Shown: piece after piece, positions 47,610-57,296 of the stretch
Layout: each line of letters starts with the position of its first letter
Numbering within the stretch: the stretch's first letter is position 1
From: Abelmoschus esculentus
Taxonomy: Eukaryota; Streptophyta; Magnoliopsida; Malvales; Malvaceae
DNA length: 64,000 nucleotides
Assembly (NCBI GenBank): GCA_035048815.1
Contig: JAUCBN010000062.1
Coordinates: 6,024,001 to 6,088,000, forward strand
Reading direction: 5' to 3'
The notes under the pieces: generated by a model
The model's database searches: none
Seen by the model: only the letters and a program-made list of their open reading frames with translations
Told to the model about the DNA's origin: nothing
Translations under genes and position numbers: made by a program

Positions 47610-47875
47610 AGTGGTATCGAAACACGAGCAGGGTGTTTCGATACTGAGTTGTCTAGTGAAGGTTTGGGTTCGATATCAGTATCGAAATGGGTTAGTCCGC
47701 TTCCGTTGACTTTGATGTAGGGTCAAAGGTATCGATACCTGTATCGATACCGAGTCCTCCAGTGTGGGTTTTGGTTCGATACTTGTATCGATACTGTCGT
47801 TTCGATACCCCCTTTGAGAGGGTATCGATACCTGGTGTTTCGATAATCCAAATTGGGGTATCGATACCCCAGGGC
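47610..47875 (+). repeat. TATCGATA palindrome cluster in the Tekay 5' LTR
   Basis: About a dozen TCGATA/TATCGA words in 265 bp, including perfect palindromes GGTATCGATACC and GGGGTATCGATACCCC. The cluster recurs in the 3' LTR at about 61168-61430. Candidate protein-binding or regulatory array; no factor is assigned. Confidence 0.85.
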
Positions 47876-48090
47876 AATTTAGCTAAGTTCTTGTGGAAAA
47901 ATAGTAAAGTCACACAATGTTATCTTAGAAGTTCTAAAGACTTGTTTAAACTTTAAAATGGATATTAGACCGAGAAATAGACACCTAGGCCTGTTAAAGA
48001 GATAATTGAATAATAATTGGAGTCTAATGATGTAAACTAGTATGTGGAACCGTTAAGGGTTCGTGTGGCCTATTCGAGTCACATGGTTTA

Positions 48091-48356
48091 CTAGGAACCT
48101 TGCTTAGTGCTGATAGGTTGCCTAAAGTATATATTATATGATTATGAGATAATCTGGTAACCTTGCTTAGTGTTGATGGGTTACTAGAGTATATATATTA
48201 TATGATGATAAAACTGATAACCTTGCTTAGTGCTGATGGGTTATCGATAATATTATGCGGAAGACTAGCTAGGACCTTGCTTAGTGCTGATGGATTCCTT
48301 AGCGGATTATGTGGAGTGGCATGTCACGGGCCTTGCTTAGTGCTGATGGGTCCCCT
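48091..48356 (+). repeat. Five spaced hairpins with a common loop (5' LTR)
   Basis: CCTTGCTTAGTGCTGATGGG-type cores recur about every 54-60 bp (near 48098, 48161, 48221, 48275, 48331). Each core is bordered by arms that pair with each other but differ between copies: CTGGTAACC with GGTTACTAG, GATAACC with GGTTATC, GCTAGGACC with GGATTCCTTAGC, GGGCC with GGTCCC. The same array is in the 3' LTR. Confidence 0.85.
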
Positions 48357-48660
48357 TACTTCTATACTACTATGAGGTGATATGGACACCGATATATATA
48401 TATATATAAGTATATATATATGAGATAAATATGAGTTAAGAACATTGAGATGCTGTGTGGTCTTCTCTTGTCTTGCATATGCTATGTGCTGATATATGCC
48501 ATCATGATATCATGTGTTTAGGCGGTTATGGTAGCGTCATCGTATTCTTGCCATGTCATCATACATGTTGCTATGCATGCTGTGGACCGGTTGGTCGAGT
48601 ACCCACTGAGCTTTAGTAGCTCAGCGTTTGAAATGTGTATTCGTGCATAGGTTAAGGAGG

Positions 48661-49996
48661 TGTCGCGTGTCAAAAGTGCGCGTTTAGTGCAAGCGGACAC
48701 ATCGCAAGTAATAAGTGATAAGTATGTTATCGAGTTATCGTCTCCTCAAGGACTGGTATACTTAATATGCTTCCTTTATCTCCTTGCTCTGTGGAAAGAT
48801 AAAAACACAAGTGAGTTGATGTGATTTATTTAAACTAAAATAATTGAATAAAAATAAAGAGTCAAAATATTAGAGAGAGAGATGGGCCAGGATCCAGTTG
48901 TATTGTATTGTATTGTGGACTTGATTGACTTGTCTTTATCCAATGCAATCGCATATCCCTGCCTCGGCAACACTGCAGTTTACTGCCTGGGCAGCGATAA
49001 CGCTGTCTGCCGCGGTAATCCTTTGCTCGTGGGCAGACTTTACCAAAGTTCGGTAAAGTGTCCTTGAATGACTCCGCTTATCCCTAATTCAGAGTGTTGT
49101 TGATGACTAGTCCTTGATGATACCTCCCGGCGTGAACCAATTATACTCACCAACCAATCTCACACTTCTTTTAGCCGCTGAAACTCTTAACCTATCCCTA
49201 GGCCGAGTTAGTATTTCGCGATTGAAACACCGTACTTACCCCTTTCGTGAATCTAACTCTCCCGAGCTTAGATAAATGGATTACTCACAAACTTCCCTCC
49301 CGGGCTTGAATGCAAGAACAAGGAATAACAAAGGATAACCAAACCTTGATAATCTTTATTGCATTGAATAAAAGACAAATTACAATCTCCTCTCACAAAT
49401 ACTCCACAACCTTCACCTAAACCCTATGAAGGTTTTAGAACATGATGGAGAGGAAGGAAACAAGAGTAGAAGTCGGCTCTCCCTAGGTATTTCGATCTAT
49501 GATACATTGGGTGGCTAGGTCTTTATATAGGCTAGACCTAGGGCAAACCTTTCCTAAGTAGAATACAACTTGGAGTAGGGAACAAGTCAAGTACATAATA
49601 ATATTATATTTCCAAGTTTGATTTCGGCTAAGGGGGCTTTCCCGCGTGGTCTTCCTTTGGGCTTTTCCTTGTGCTAGCCAGCTCTGATTCTTGGGCTTCA
49701 AGTTCAAACACATTCCTTAAATTTTTGTCTTTCCATCGCTTATCACTTTGCTTCCTATCTTCCTGCTGCTGCCTCGGCATCAGGTCATGCCTCGGCCTTG
49801 TCTCTGCCGCGGCGATGGTTTTCCTGCACAGATATGAAAACGCAGTAAAACGTGCCTTTTTCTATAAATATTATCTATTTAAGTATAACTTCTAAATATA
49901 TCACATTAAGCACATGCATTGGTTCAAGTGGGTGAATATTTGGTGATAAATGCCGATAAAAGGAGTAGAAAGTGATAGTGTGTTGAGCGCTTATCA
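48661..49996 (-). repeat. Nested element 3' LTR (full, 1336 bp)
   Basis: TGTCGCGTGTC..GCGCTTATCA on the plus strand. Homologous to 54424-55174 and 62264-63588. It contains TGCCTCGGCA/TGCCGCGGCA-type short palindromes. Plus-strand ORFs occur in all copies and are not genes. Confidence 0.93.
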
Positions 49997-50012
49997 CACC
50001 CCCAAACTCGAA
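49997..50012 (-). promoter_or_regulatory. Polypurine tract of the nested element
   Basis: The minus strand reads GAGTTTGGGGGTG directly against the 3' LTR end. The second copy has the equivalent at 63589. Confidence 0.65.
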
Positions 50013-50921
50013 CTATTGCTTGTCCTCAAGCAATGCAAACCATCAATTTGCCGAACTCTACTCTCTCTTGGTCATACACGTCCTTCTATTCTCCCCACCA
50101 TAGCTAGGCCTATCTTTAAGCCTTGACCATTGGGCTACCTAAGAGTTTACCTAGAAACAAACTATAGGATGTGAGTGTGTATGTTTTTGTGGACAAGTTG
50201 ATTAAAGGCTTTCTTAGATAAACTTTAAGTTCAAGACAAATAGACATTGGTTGAGTCTTCTCTTCTTTTTCCAAACCCCAAATCTTGAGCCGGTTTCGGG
50301 CACCTCAAAGACTTGTGTTTTTCTTTTTACTAAAAACCTTTTTGTCTTTTCTTTTTGATATTCCTTAATACATACTAGAGCCAATTTTGGGCACCTCTAG
50401 TATGAAGAAGAGATTTTCTAGAGCCGGTGGTAGGCACCTCTAGTTACTTTTCCAAAAATCCAAGTCTTTATCATCGAGTTCATTAAAAGAATTCCTATAA
50501 TCCAACTAGTCCCAAAAGTGTTTAAAGTTCTTCCTATAGTAAGCTTCTAAGTTTCCATCCTTAAGCATCCTAAGGTTAAGCCCTCTTGACAGAACCTAAA
50601 CATGGTAAGGAGAAAGATTTCTATAGCCTTAAAGAATAAACTAAGGCAATACTGATGATGAGCAGTGCAAGAGTGTAGGCAGTTAATTCAAGTAAAGCGG
50701 AGAGCATAAAAATTAAAGAAATCACTGGGAAACTCCCTTTTTGGCAAGGCCGCGGCAGTAGATTGTTGTCTTGGCAGTAAATCTGCACCCCCAAACTCAA
50801 ACCAAGCATTGTCCTCAATGCTTTTATATTTGGAAGGAATAAACGGCAAAACAGAATATGAATTATATGCAACAAGGAAAAATAGTAAAAGCAATGAATA
50901 TTGAATAAAGGACAAAGAATT
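50013..50921 (-). other. 3' non-coding region of the nested element
   Basis: Between the 511-aa ORF and the polypurine tract. It contains three dispersed GAGCCRRTTTCGGGCACCTC-like phrases (about 50287-50440) and no coding sequence. Confidence 0.7.
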
Positions 50922-52457
50922 TTAGAGCGACTCCGAAGAGCTGCTCGTAACAATTTTTCTCCGTGGCCTTGATGCCAAGTGCTTTGTCCTTGGGGAGGGC
51001 GATGGTTGCGCCTTTGCTTGTCTCGACGGCTGGACTCGAGTGGGTGGGGTTCTATGCATTGGGGCTTCTACTTCTTCTCCTTCTTCAACATCCGCTATCT
51101 CTTCGGTTATCATCACGTCCGTTCCTCCCATCGCAGTTGCTCCTCCGGTGTGGTGTGTGCTTGTGCCGGCGACAGTAGAGCCTTGGTGTACATAAGCATC
51201 TATCTCGGCGGATAGACTGCCCATGATAATTGGCGATCTTGGTGGAGTGCTAAAGACGGCTCTCCGCTTGGATGGCCTTCGGCTGACAGACGAGGCCGCG
51301 GCAGAATCTGCTGCCCTAGATGGTCCAGCAGCCTGGTATTGGGGCTGAGGGTCCGGATGGAAGAACGGTTGCGGTCCTCCTGGGGCTGGTGTAGTCTCGG
51401 TGTAGGGTGCGGCAGTAACGAACATATTGCTTGGGAACTCCGGGAATTGTACGCCTTGGTCCGGGAAGGCGTGCAACATCATCTGTGCGAGAGTGCCATT
51501 GAAGTCCCGCTGGTACTCCATGTACCATTGTTGTCGAAGATCCATTGCGGCCATTCGCTGCAAGATTTCTTGGTATGGATCTGTTGCGGCAGAGGTGTGG
51601 GCAGTACCAGGCATGTTTGTCGTGTACTGGGCCCCGGCAGCAGTATCGGCAGTGAATTGCTGCGGCGTTGCCTGGACAGGTTTGGCTTGTGTGATCAGCA
51701 TGACTTTGTGGCAGAAATCCCTGGTCCATCCTCGTCTTGGGGGCGTGTATTCATCCGTTTCTTCAATGGGTACACCTGCTGAAACACATAAACCCGTAAT
51801 CAAGCAAGGGAAATACAATGGTCCTCTATCTTTCTTATCGCACTCGTGAATTTCCCGTAGGATGATTTCTCCAACGTTGATGGTCCTCTTGTTGATGATG
51901 GATTGGATAAGCACCAATCTCTTGCGATCCACCGTGCTATTGTGTGATGTTGGGATGAGGCGTCTTTTGACGAAGGTGTTGCATATCTTGGCCTCCGGCT
52001 TCAAGCTTTGTCTTGTTACAGATCCTCGATGGGTACCGGTTTCCCATGGAGTGTTCCCGTAATAAAGATCGTCTTTGATGAGTTCATAGTCCTCGACAGT
52101 GATATCTTCCAAGAATTCGGCATGGATATCTCTGTCTGGGGTGAGGCCGTAGAAGTTGTTGATCGTCTCGGCATCGAGTTGGACCGGCCTGCCGTGACAG
52201 TGAACGAACAGGGAGTCTTTGCTGGGCCCATGAGCGTAGAACTCCCGCACGATCGTGGCGTTCGCTTGGGCAGGTTGCAAACAGAAAATTTCCCAATTCT
52301 GGTACCTAATTCTGTCGTAGAGGTAGTGTTCAATGCCGTAGTTTTCTTCGTCTGTATGTTGGAAACCTTGCTCTTCCCAAAGTTGCCTAGCGATGAAAGA
52401 TCGGTTGAATCGATCCTCAACGTTGGCTGGGGCGAATCTTTTGTATGAAGCCATCAA
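50922..52457 (-). CDS. Plant-transposon-domain ORF of the Athila-like element, 511 aa
   Basis: An undamaged minus-strand frame. Residues about 60-240 match the 'putative plant transposon protein' domain (PF20167-type): REFYAHGPSKDSLFVHCHG, then AETINNFYGLTPDRD, a region with KRRLIPTSHNSTV, IINKRTINVGEIILREI, and CLITGLCVSAGVPI. The C-terminal half is low complexity, rich in proline, alanine and serine, with basic runs (RRPSKRRAV, RPRRKIV) that could act in nuclear import. The biochemical role of this domain is not established; it is common in Athila-related and other plant elements. Being open over 511 codons while the rest of the element is fragmentary is unusual. Opposite-strand ORFs of 130-147 codons are shadows of it. 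Confidence 0.85.
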   Translation of the reverse strand: MMASYKRFAPANVEDRFNRSFIARQLWEEQGFQHTDEENYGIEHYLYDRIRYQNWEIFCLQPAQANATIVREFYAHGPSKDSLFVHCHGRPVQLDAETINNFYGLTPDRDIHAEFLEDITVEDYELIKDDLYYGNTPWETGTHRGSVTRQSLKPEAKICNTFVKRRLIPTSHNSTVDRKRLVLIQSIINKRTINVGEIILREIHECDKKDRGPLYFPCLITGLCVSAGVPIEETDEYTPPRRGWTRDFCHKVMLITQAKPVQATPQQFTADTAAGAQYTTNMPGTAHTSAATDPYQEILQRMAAMDLRQQWYMEYQRDFNGTLAQMMLHAFPDQGVQFPEFPSNMFVTAAPYTETTPAPGGPQPFFHPDPQPQYQAAGPSRAADSAAASSVSRRPSKRRAVFSTPPRSPIIMGSLSAEIDAYVHQGSTVAGTSTHHTGGATAMGGTDVMITEEIADVEEGEEVEAPMHRTPPTRVQPSRQAKAQPSPSPRTKHLASRPRRKIVTSSSSESL

Positions 52458-52927
52458 GATGGAAAGATGTAAGTTCTTAGAGTTTTTCTTGAAGAGAATC
52501 TGGAGATTGTAGAAGGCAGAGAGTAATTGAGAGAGAGATTGTTAAGAATACTAAAGAAAGCAAGAAAGTAAGAGTGAATAGTTCAAGAGGAAGGAGTTTC
52601 TTATATAGGCCTCGGCCTTGTGACCGTTGAGACCGCTAGCCGTTTGTAACCATTTCCTTTTTCTGCCGTTTCCTTTTTCTGCCGCGGCAGGAATCTCGAC
52701 AGACTAGCCGTTACACTGTTATGCCCGTTGTGACTGCTGCGGCCCTGACACTGATTTATTGCCTCGGCAGAGTTCCTGCTGTGAACTACTTTTTCCTTAT
52801 TCTTGCTTATTCTCTAAACATAAAAAGATAAATATCAATAAAGAAACATTTAAATAATGAGAAGATAATTATTCCTAAATACCATAAAGAGAATTCATGA
52901 AAATACCAAATAAAAGAAAAGAAAAAA

Positions 52928-53944
52928 TTAATATAAAATAAGAATATAAGGAAAACTTATGGAGGGTCGTTTCCGATATTTCTTATAGTTCATCTGCACC
53001 CTCCATCGAGTGACAATTCTACTCAAAAGGATATGGGCTAATGCAGGTACGGATACTCCCATTTGTGTTATCATGGTGGAGGTGTCTTCCGTTTGTGTTC
53101 TTTTGTAGTCCATGCTTATCCTCCAACTTGATATTATTCCTGAAGGCATGAATATCTTGTTAGAAAAAATTATATCAATATCCAACCATTTAATTACCTC
53201 ATTCTCGTTGACTTTCAGAATGGTTGGATATAGCCTTTGTTGTCGAGGCAATTGTTGTGCTAGCCAATTGTCGTGGCAATCCTTTGCCAAAATTCTATGT
53301 ATGTCAAATGAAGAATCATCTTTCTTGAAGTCTTCAAGAATCAACCCCCATTGTTCTTTATGCTTCTCAAAAATCTCCATCGGTAGAGATTTTGGTTGAG
53401 AACTACTATTAGATGGAATTGTCATAGATATATCTAAACAATCATATCTTATTTGTGATGGCTTCAAATCGTGTAACGTTGACTCCTCGGAAGATACTTG
53501 TAATGGAAGAGATGAGTTTTTAAAGAATTCAAAAGGTTTATTCGTCACCATCTCATATTCCATTATCACGGCATTGCCGTCTTGTTGATCAAGCATGTCT
53601 TCGTGTAACTGCCCCGGCAGCTGTGAGTGAGAGTAATCCTCAGCTTCCTTTTTCAGCATCATTGCTGCCGTAACATCCTGGTAATCAGACTCCTCAGAAT
53701 TTTCTAGAGCATTACTCTCATCGGCCTCGTTGAGTGGTATCGTGACATTTCCCTGTTCAGGCTTCTCTACTGCCACGACAATTATTTCTGTAGACTCATC
53801 CATGGCATATGTAGATCTCTGCAATTGATCTTCTGAATCCTTCAAGGGTGCATCCAATCTAGCTATATGTGCATCCAATAGCCTTGATTGTTCTGTCATT
53901 AATTCTTCAATTCTAGCCATTGACGCTTTCAATGTTTCCTCCAA
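52928..53944 (-). CDS. Gag/pol linker frame ending in a reverse transcriptase stub
   Basis: 338 codons on the minus strand. It starts with a helical, acidic region (MEETLKASMARIEELMTEQS) with no assigned domain. Near residues 229-262 it carries PRQQRLYPTILKVNENEVIK followed by WLDIDIIFSNKIF, which resembles the beginning of the Athila/Tat reverse transcriptase (the QRRLNP..VVKKEV..KLLDAGIIYPI region), and then diverges. The rest of RT, RNase H and integrase are gone, so an internal deletion seems to have joined the RT start to unrelated sequence. The tail ends at a stop 470 bp before the 511-aa ORF. Confidence 0.65.
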   Translation of the reverse strand: MEETLKASMARIEELMTEQSRLLDAHIARLDAPLKDSEDQLQRSTYAMDESTEIIVVAVEKPEQGNVTIPLNEADESNALENSEESDYQDVTAAMMLKKEAEDYSHSQLPGQLHEDMLDQQDGNAVIMEYEMVTNKPFEFFKNSSLPLQVSSEESTLHDLKPSQIRYDCLDISMTIPSNSSSQPKSLPMEIFEKHKEQWGLILEDFKKDDSSFDIHRILAKDCHDNWLAQQLPRQQRLYPTILKVNENEVIKWLDIDIIFSNKIFMPSGIISSWRISMDYKRTQTEDTSTMITQMGVSVPALAHILLSRIVTRWRVQMNYKKYRKRPSISFPYILILY

Positions 53945-53977
53945 TGAATTTGGATACTCTTGAGAAGAATTATATTG

Positions 53978-54289
53978 TCATGGCTTATCTGCAACATTAA
54001 CAAAATTGTCATAGTAAAAATTTTGAGCGTTTTGATCATACCATGAAGAATTTTGTTGTTGGTTCCATCTATGGTCCTCTATGTGGCCATATGTTCCAGT
54101 ACTATACGGGCAATTGCTAACCAAATGATCATCTCCGCAATTAAAACAAAAATTCACCCAGGCATAAACTTGTTGGGTTGCTCTTGGTTGGTATAGATAA
54201 TCATCATTTAATCTAGGAAATTCTTGATTGGCTCGATTCATATCTTCCAACATCAACTCCCGAATAGATTTCTTTCTTTCTCCTTGCAT
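53978..54289 (-). CDS. Gag fragment with zinc knuckle
   Basis: 103 codons on the minus strand with CFNCGDDHLVSNCP (residues about 48-61), a CX2CX4HX4C knuckle that binds element RNA. It is followed by a polar, N/Q/Y-rich region. The retrotrans_gag core is absent, so it is either the C-terminal part of Gag or a shortened Gag. It lies directly after the primer-binding site leader and 33 bp before the next frame, in a different frame. Confidence 0.7.
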   Translation of the reverse strand: MQGERKKSIRELMLEDMNRANQEFPRLNDDYLYQPRATQQVYAWVNFCFNCGDDHLVSNCPYSTGTYGHIEDHRWNQQQNSSWYDQNAQNFYYDNFVNVADKP

Positions 54290-54399
54290 CTTGAAAATCC
54301 TTCACTTGAAACACACCTATAATTTTTAAAGAAAAAGAAAATATGTTAGTAAAAATAAAAATAAACAAGAAAATAAAGAAAACAAAATTTAGTTGTCAG

Positions 54400-54417
54400 T
54401 CCCCGGCAACGGCGCCA
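54400..54417 (-). promoter_or_regulatory. Primer-binding site complementary to tRNA-Asp
   Basis: The minus strand reads TGGCGCCGTTGCCGGGGA, complementary to the 3' end of plant tRNA-Asp(GUC) including CCA. It lies six bases inside the 5' LTR. Asp priming is known for Athila-lineage elements. Confidence 0.88.
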
Positions 54418-54423
54418 AAAACT

Positions 54424-55174
54424 TGTCGCGTGTCAAAAGTGCGCGTTTAGTGCAAGCGGACACATCGCAAGTAATAAGTGATAAGTATGTTATCGAGTTA
54501 TCGTCTCCTCAAGGACTGGTATACTTAATATGCTTCCTTTATCTCCTTGCTCTGTGGAAAGATAAAAACACAAGTGAGTTGATGTGATTTATTTAAACTA
54601 AAATAATTGAATAAAAATAAAGAGTCGAAATATTAGAGAGAGAGATGGGCCAGGATCCAGTTGTATTGTATTGTATTGTGGACTTGATTGACTTGTCTTT
54701 ATCCAATGCAATCGCATATCCCTGCCTCGGCAGCACTGCAATTTACTGCATGGGCAGCGATAACGCTGTCTGCCGCGGCAATCCCTTGCTCGTGGGCAGA
54801 CTTTACCAAAGTTCGGCAAAGTGTCCTTGAATGACTCCGCTTATCCCTAAGTCAAAGTGCTGTTGATGACTAGTCCTTAATGATACCTCCCGGCGTGAAC
54901 CAATTATACTCACCAACCAATCTCACACTTCTTTTAGCCGCTGAAACTCTTAACCTATCCCTAGGCCGAGTTAGTATTTCGCGATTGAAACACCGTACTT
55001 ACCCCTTTCGTGAATCTAACTCTCCCGAGCTTAGATAAATGGATTACTCACAAACTTCCCTCCCGGGCTTGAATGCAAGAACAAGGAATAACAAAGGATA
55101 ACCAAGTGGGTGAATATTTGGTGATAAATGCCGATAAAAGGAGTAGAAAGTGATAGTGTGTTGAGCACTTATCA
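54424..55174 (-). repeat. Nested element 5' LTR with a 585-bp deletion
   Basis: Matches 48661-49996 except that the segment between two CAA triplets (49340-49342 and 49925-49927 in the full copy) is missing, giving 751 bp. The LTRs must have been equal at insertion, so the deletion came later. Confidence 0.92.
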
Positions 55175-55505
55175 GGAGGCTTTCAGAGGAGCATCATCGT
55201 GGTGGGTTCAACATCGACATCTGTTGTTAGAGTACTGTTATTAGGCATAGTGGGCATTCATACTTGTAGGACCCTATATGTGTAATTTGTAACTCTGTTT
55301 TATATATTTTCGAATGCTTTTAAATGACTTGTAATATTTTGGAGCTCCGCTACTTATTCGGATTTATGTTTTAAAATGGATTTGAATTTTATTATATTAT
55401 GATGGAAATGGATTTGGACCCGTCTTTATGGGCTTTTGGAAAAAAAATTTGAAATACAGGTTTCGGGCCGGAGGCCCGATGTGGCACCGGGTCGAGGGTG
55501 TTACA
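55175..55505 (+). repeat. Tekay 5' LTR, second part
   Basis: The first five bases are the GGAGG duplication. The LTR then continues from CTTTCAGAGGAGCATC and ends GGGTGTTACA. Confidence 0.92.
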
Positions 55506-55510
55506 TTTAA

Positions 55511-55522
55511 TGGTATTAGAGC
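55511..55522 (+). promoter_or_regulatory. Tekay primer-binding site (initiator tRNA-Met)
   Basis: TGGTATTAGAGC, five bases after the 5' LTR, matches the standard TGGTATCAGAGC with one C-to-T change. Confidence 0.85.
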
Positions 55523-55672
55523 TTAGGTTGAGTCGATTCTAGGAATTCCCTGGGGGAGTCTAGTGTGTCATATAGGTGTCAGATAAGTACATGCCCATTA
55601 GTCGAAGTTGTACTTACTTAGATGCTGAAAATTCGATGATGTAACCTCGTTTGTTTGTTGTGTGCAGTAAGT

Positions 55673-56870
55673 ATGCCAAGGAGGAACAGAGTTGTGGAAG
55701 AGAGTTGGGGTTCTCGAGAGGTCTCCGATGAGGAGTATATGCCCGCTGTGGAGGCACCGTCTGATGATGCAATTGGTCAAGGGGCCAACTACTTCTTGCA
55801 GCTGAATCGGGCGTTAGACCGGATCATAAGAGTTATACCGAGGCTGTATGCTACGCCTCGAGAGGCACCAGTGGAGAGGGTGCGTAGGTAGGGAGCTGTT
55901 GACTTTCATGGGATAGGAAAAGATAATCCCATGCAAGCTGATCAGTGGTTACATGACACTCGTTGAATCACGAGACAGATGAGATTGAGATCTGAGGACA
56001 AGCTGTCATGTGTTCTGTCGTTGTTGAAAGGTAATGCACGTAAATGGTGGGAAACAGTGGAGCTTGGTTGGGATCCCGAGAGACCAACTTGGAATGACTT
56101 CCTCGATGAGTTCGAGAAGAAGTATGTGGGAGAAGCCCACATCGACACCTTGAGGGAGCGGTTTACCCATCTTGTGCAAGGTAACCGTTCGGTGTTTGCT
56201 TATGAGTAGGAGTTCCTACAATTGAGTAGGTGTGCACCCGAGTTGGTAGCCACGGAGAAAATGAGATGCAAGAGGTTTCTAAAGGGTCTGAGGAAGGAGA
56301 TCCAGACTTATCTCACTCTACTCCACCCAGAGTATTTTCAGAGTTGACTGCTAGTGCAAAGTCCTTGGAGCAAGTGCAAGGTTTGACCTATGGTTCATCT
56401 TCCGGTTAGGGTGATACTAGTGGAGGTAATCAGAGCTACTCCAACAACTCTCAGTCCTTTTCGGGAAAGAACAAGAACCGTTGGAATCAGAGTAGGGGAG
56501 CTTCTAGTCAGGGTGCAAGATCTAACTGCAGGTCTGAGTCTACTGGTAGGATGAGGCAGTATACGTCATCTCCGATGATGAGCCCAGAGAGTTCTCAGAG
56601 TAGCTCAAGTGCTCCGACTTGTCAGCAGTGTGGGCGGAGCCACAGAGGAGAGTGTTGGAACACAGTCAGAGCTTGTTACCGTTGTGGGTCATCAGGACAC
56701 CTAGTGAAGGACTGCCCGGAGAAGGTCAGGGAGACATATGATCAGGTTCAAAGGATCGGTTATCCTAGTCAGAGAGGCCGAGGTTTTACCCGTGGAAGGG
56801 CTAGTCATGGTTCGGGTGGTACCTTCCAGTCCACGATGAGAGCACTAGCTAGGTAGTATGCTGTGAGGGC
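55673..56870 (+). pseudogene. Tekay gag, broken
   Basis: From ATG at 55673. The gag core appears as DKLSCVLSLLKGNARKWW, then WNDFLDEFEKKYVG and TLRERFTHLVQGNRSVFAYE. Two CCHC-type knuckles lie near the end: CQQCGRSHRGEC (56620-56655) and CYRCGSSGHLVKDC (56674-56715). In-frame stops at about 55889, 55963 and 56207 and a frameshift between 56210 and 56550 inactivate it. Downstream of the knuckles a glycine/arginine-rich tail leads to the protease. Confidence 0.88.
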
Positions 56871-56924
56871 ATAGGAGGACTGTGCGGCTATCGATGTTAT
56901 CTCAGGTACGTTTACCTTGTTTTA

Positions 56925-57219
56925 AGTTCTCATAGTTGCTCTTGTGGACTTGGGGTCTACCCACTCCTATATCCGTAGTGGGATATCTCAGTGTTGGGGG
57001 TTGCCAGCTAAAGATCTAGAAATAGAAGTTCGTGTGACAAGTCCGTTGGATTTATATGTTTTGGTGGATAAGGTTTATCGGAGGTGTCCAATAGAGGTGC
57101 AAGGCTCGATCTTTCTTGCAGATCTTATGGTTTTACCTTTCCAAGAGTTCGACGCAATCCTAGGGATGGATTGGTTATTCGAGCATGACGCGAGTCTGGG
57201 TATAGGTCAAAGAGTTTAA
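56925..57219 (+). pseudogene. Tekay aspartic protease
   Basis: VDLGSTHSYI is the protease active-site region, and FDAILGMDWL is the conserved distal motif of Ty3/gypsy proteases. The catalytic aspartate is present, but the usual DSG/DTG reads DLG. A frameshift separates this domain from RT between about 57220 and 57296. Confidence 0.78.
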
Positions 57220-57296
57220 ATCTTCGTGTTGCGAATGGGTTTAAGCTTGTTGTAAGGGGCGAGAGAAACCCATGTTTATCGAATGTTGTATCGGCT

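Larger units (their letters stand above)
46735..48660 (+). repeat. Tekay 5' LTR, first part
   Basis: Starts TGTCATGACCC and runs to the nested insertion, then resumes at 55180. It contains a cluster of TATCGATA palindromes and five spaced hairpins. Small ORFs here also occur in the 3' LTR and are not genes. Confidence 0.93.
48661..55174 (-). mobile_element. Nested Athila-like LTR retrotransposon lacking pol
   Basis: 6514 bp inserted in the Tekay 5' LTR, flanked by GGAGG (48656-48660 and 55175-55179). On the minus strand: a deleted 5' LTR, a tRNA-Asp primer-binding site, a zinc-knuckle gag piece, a frame ending in a reverse transcriptase stub, a 511-aa plant-transposon-domain ORF, a polypurine tract and a full 3' LTR. 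RNase H, integrase and most of RT are missing, so it is non-autonomous. The 3' LTR of the Tekay host shows the uninterrupted target sequence at 62181-62190. Confidence 0.93.

Noticed and set aside
48091..48356. Regularly spaced repeats resembling a CRISPR array
   Set aside because: The genome is eukaryotic, the segment lies inside an LTR and is duplicated in the other LTR, and the spacers are partly complementary stem arms, not unrelated sequence.
50963..52448. Several plus-strand ORFs of 70-147 codons
   Set aside because: They are shadows of the 511-codon minus-strand ORF and show no domain.
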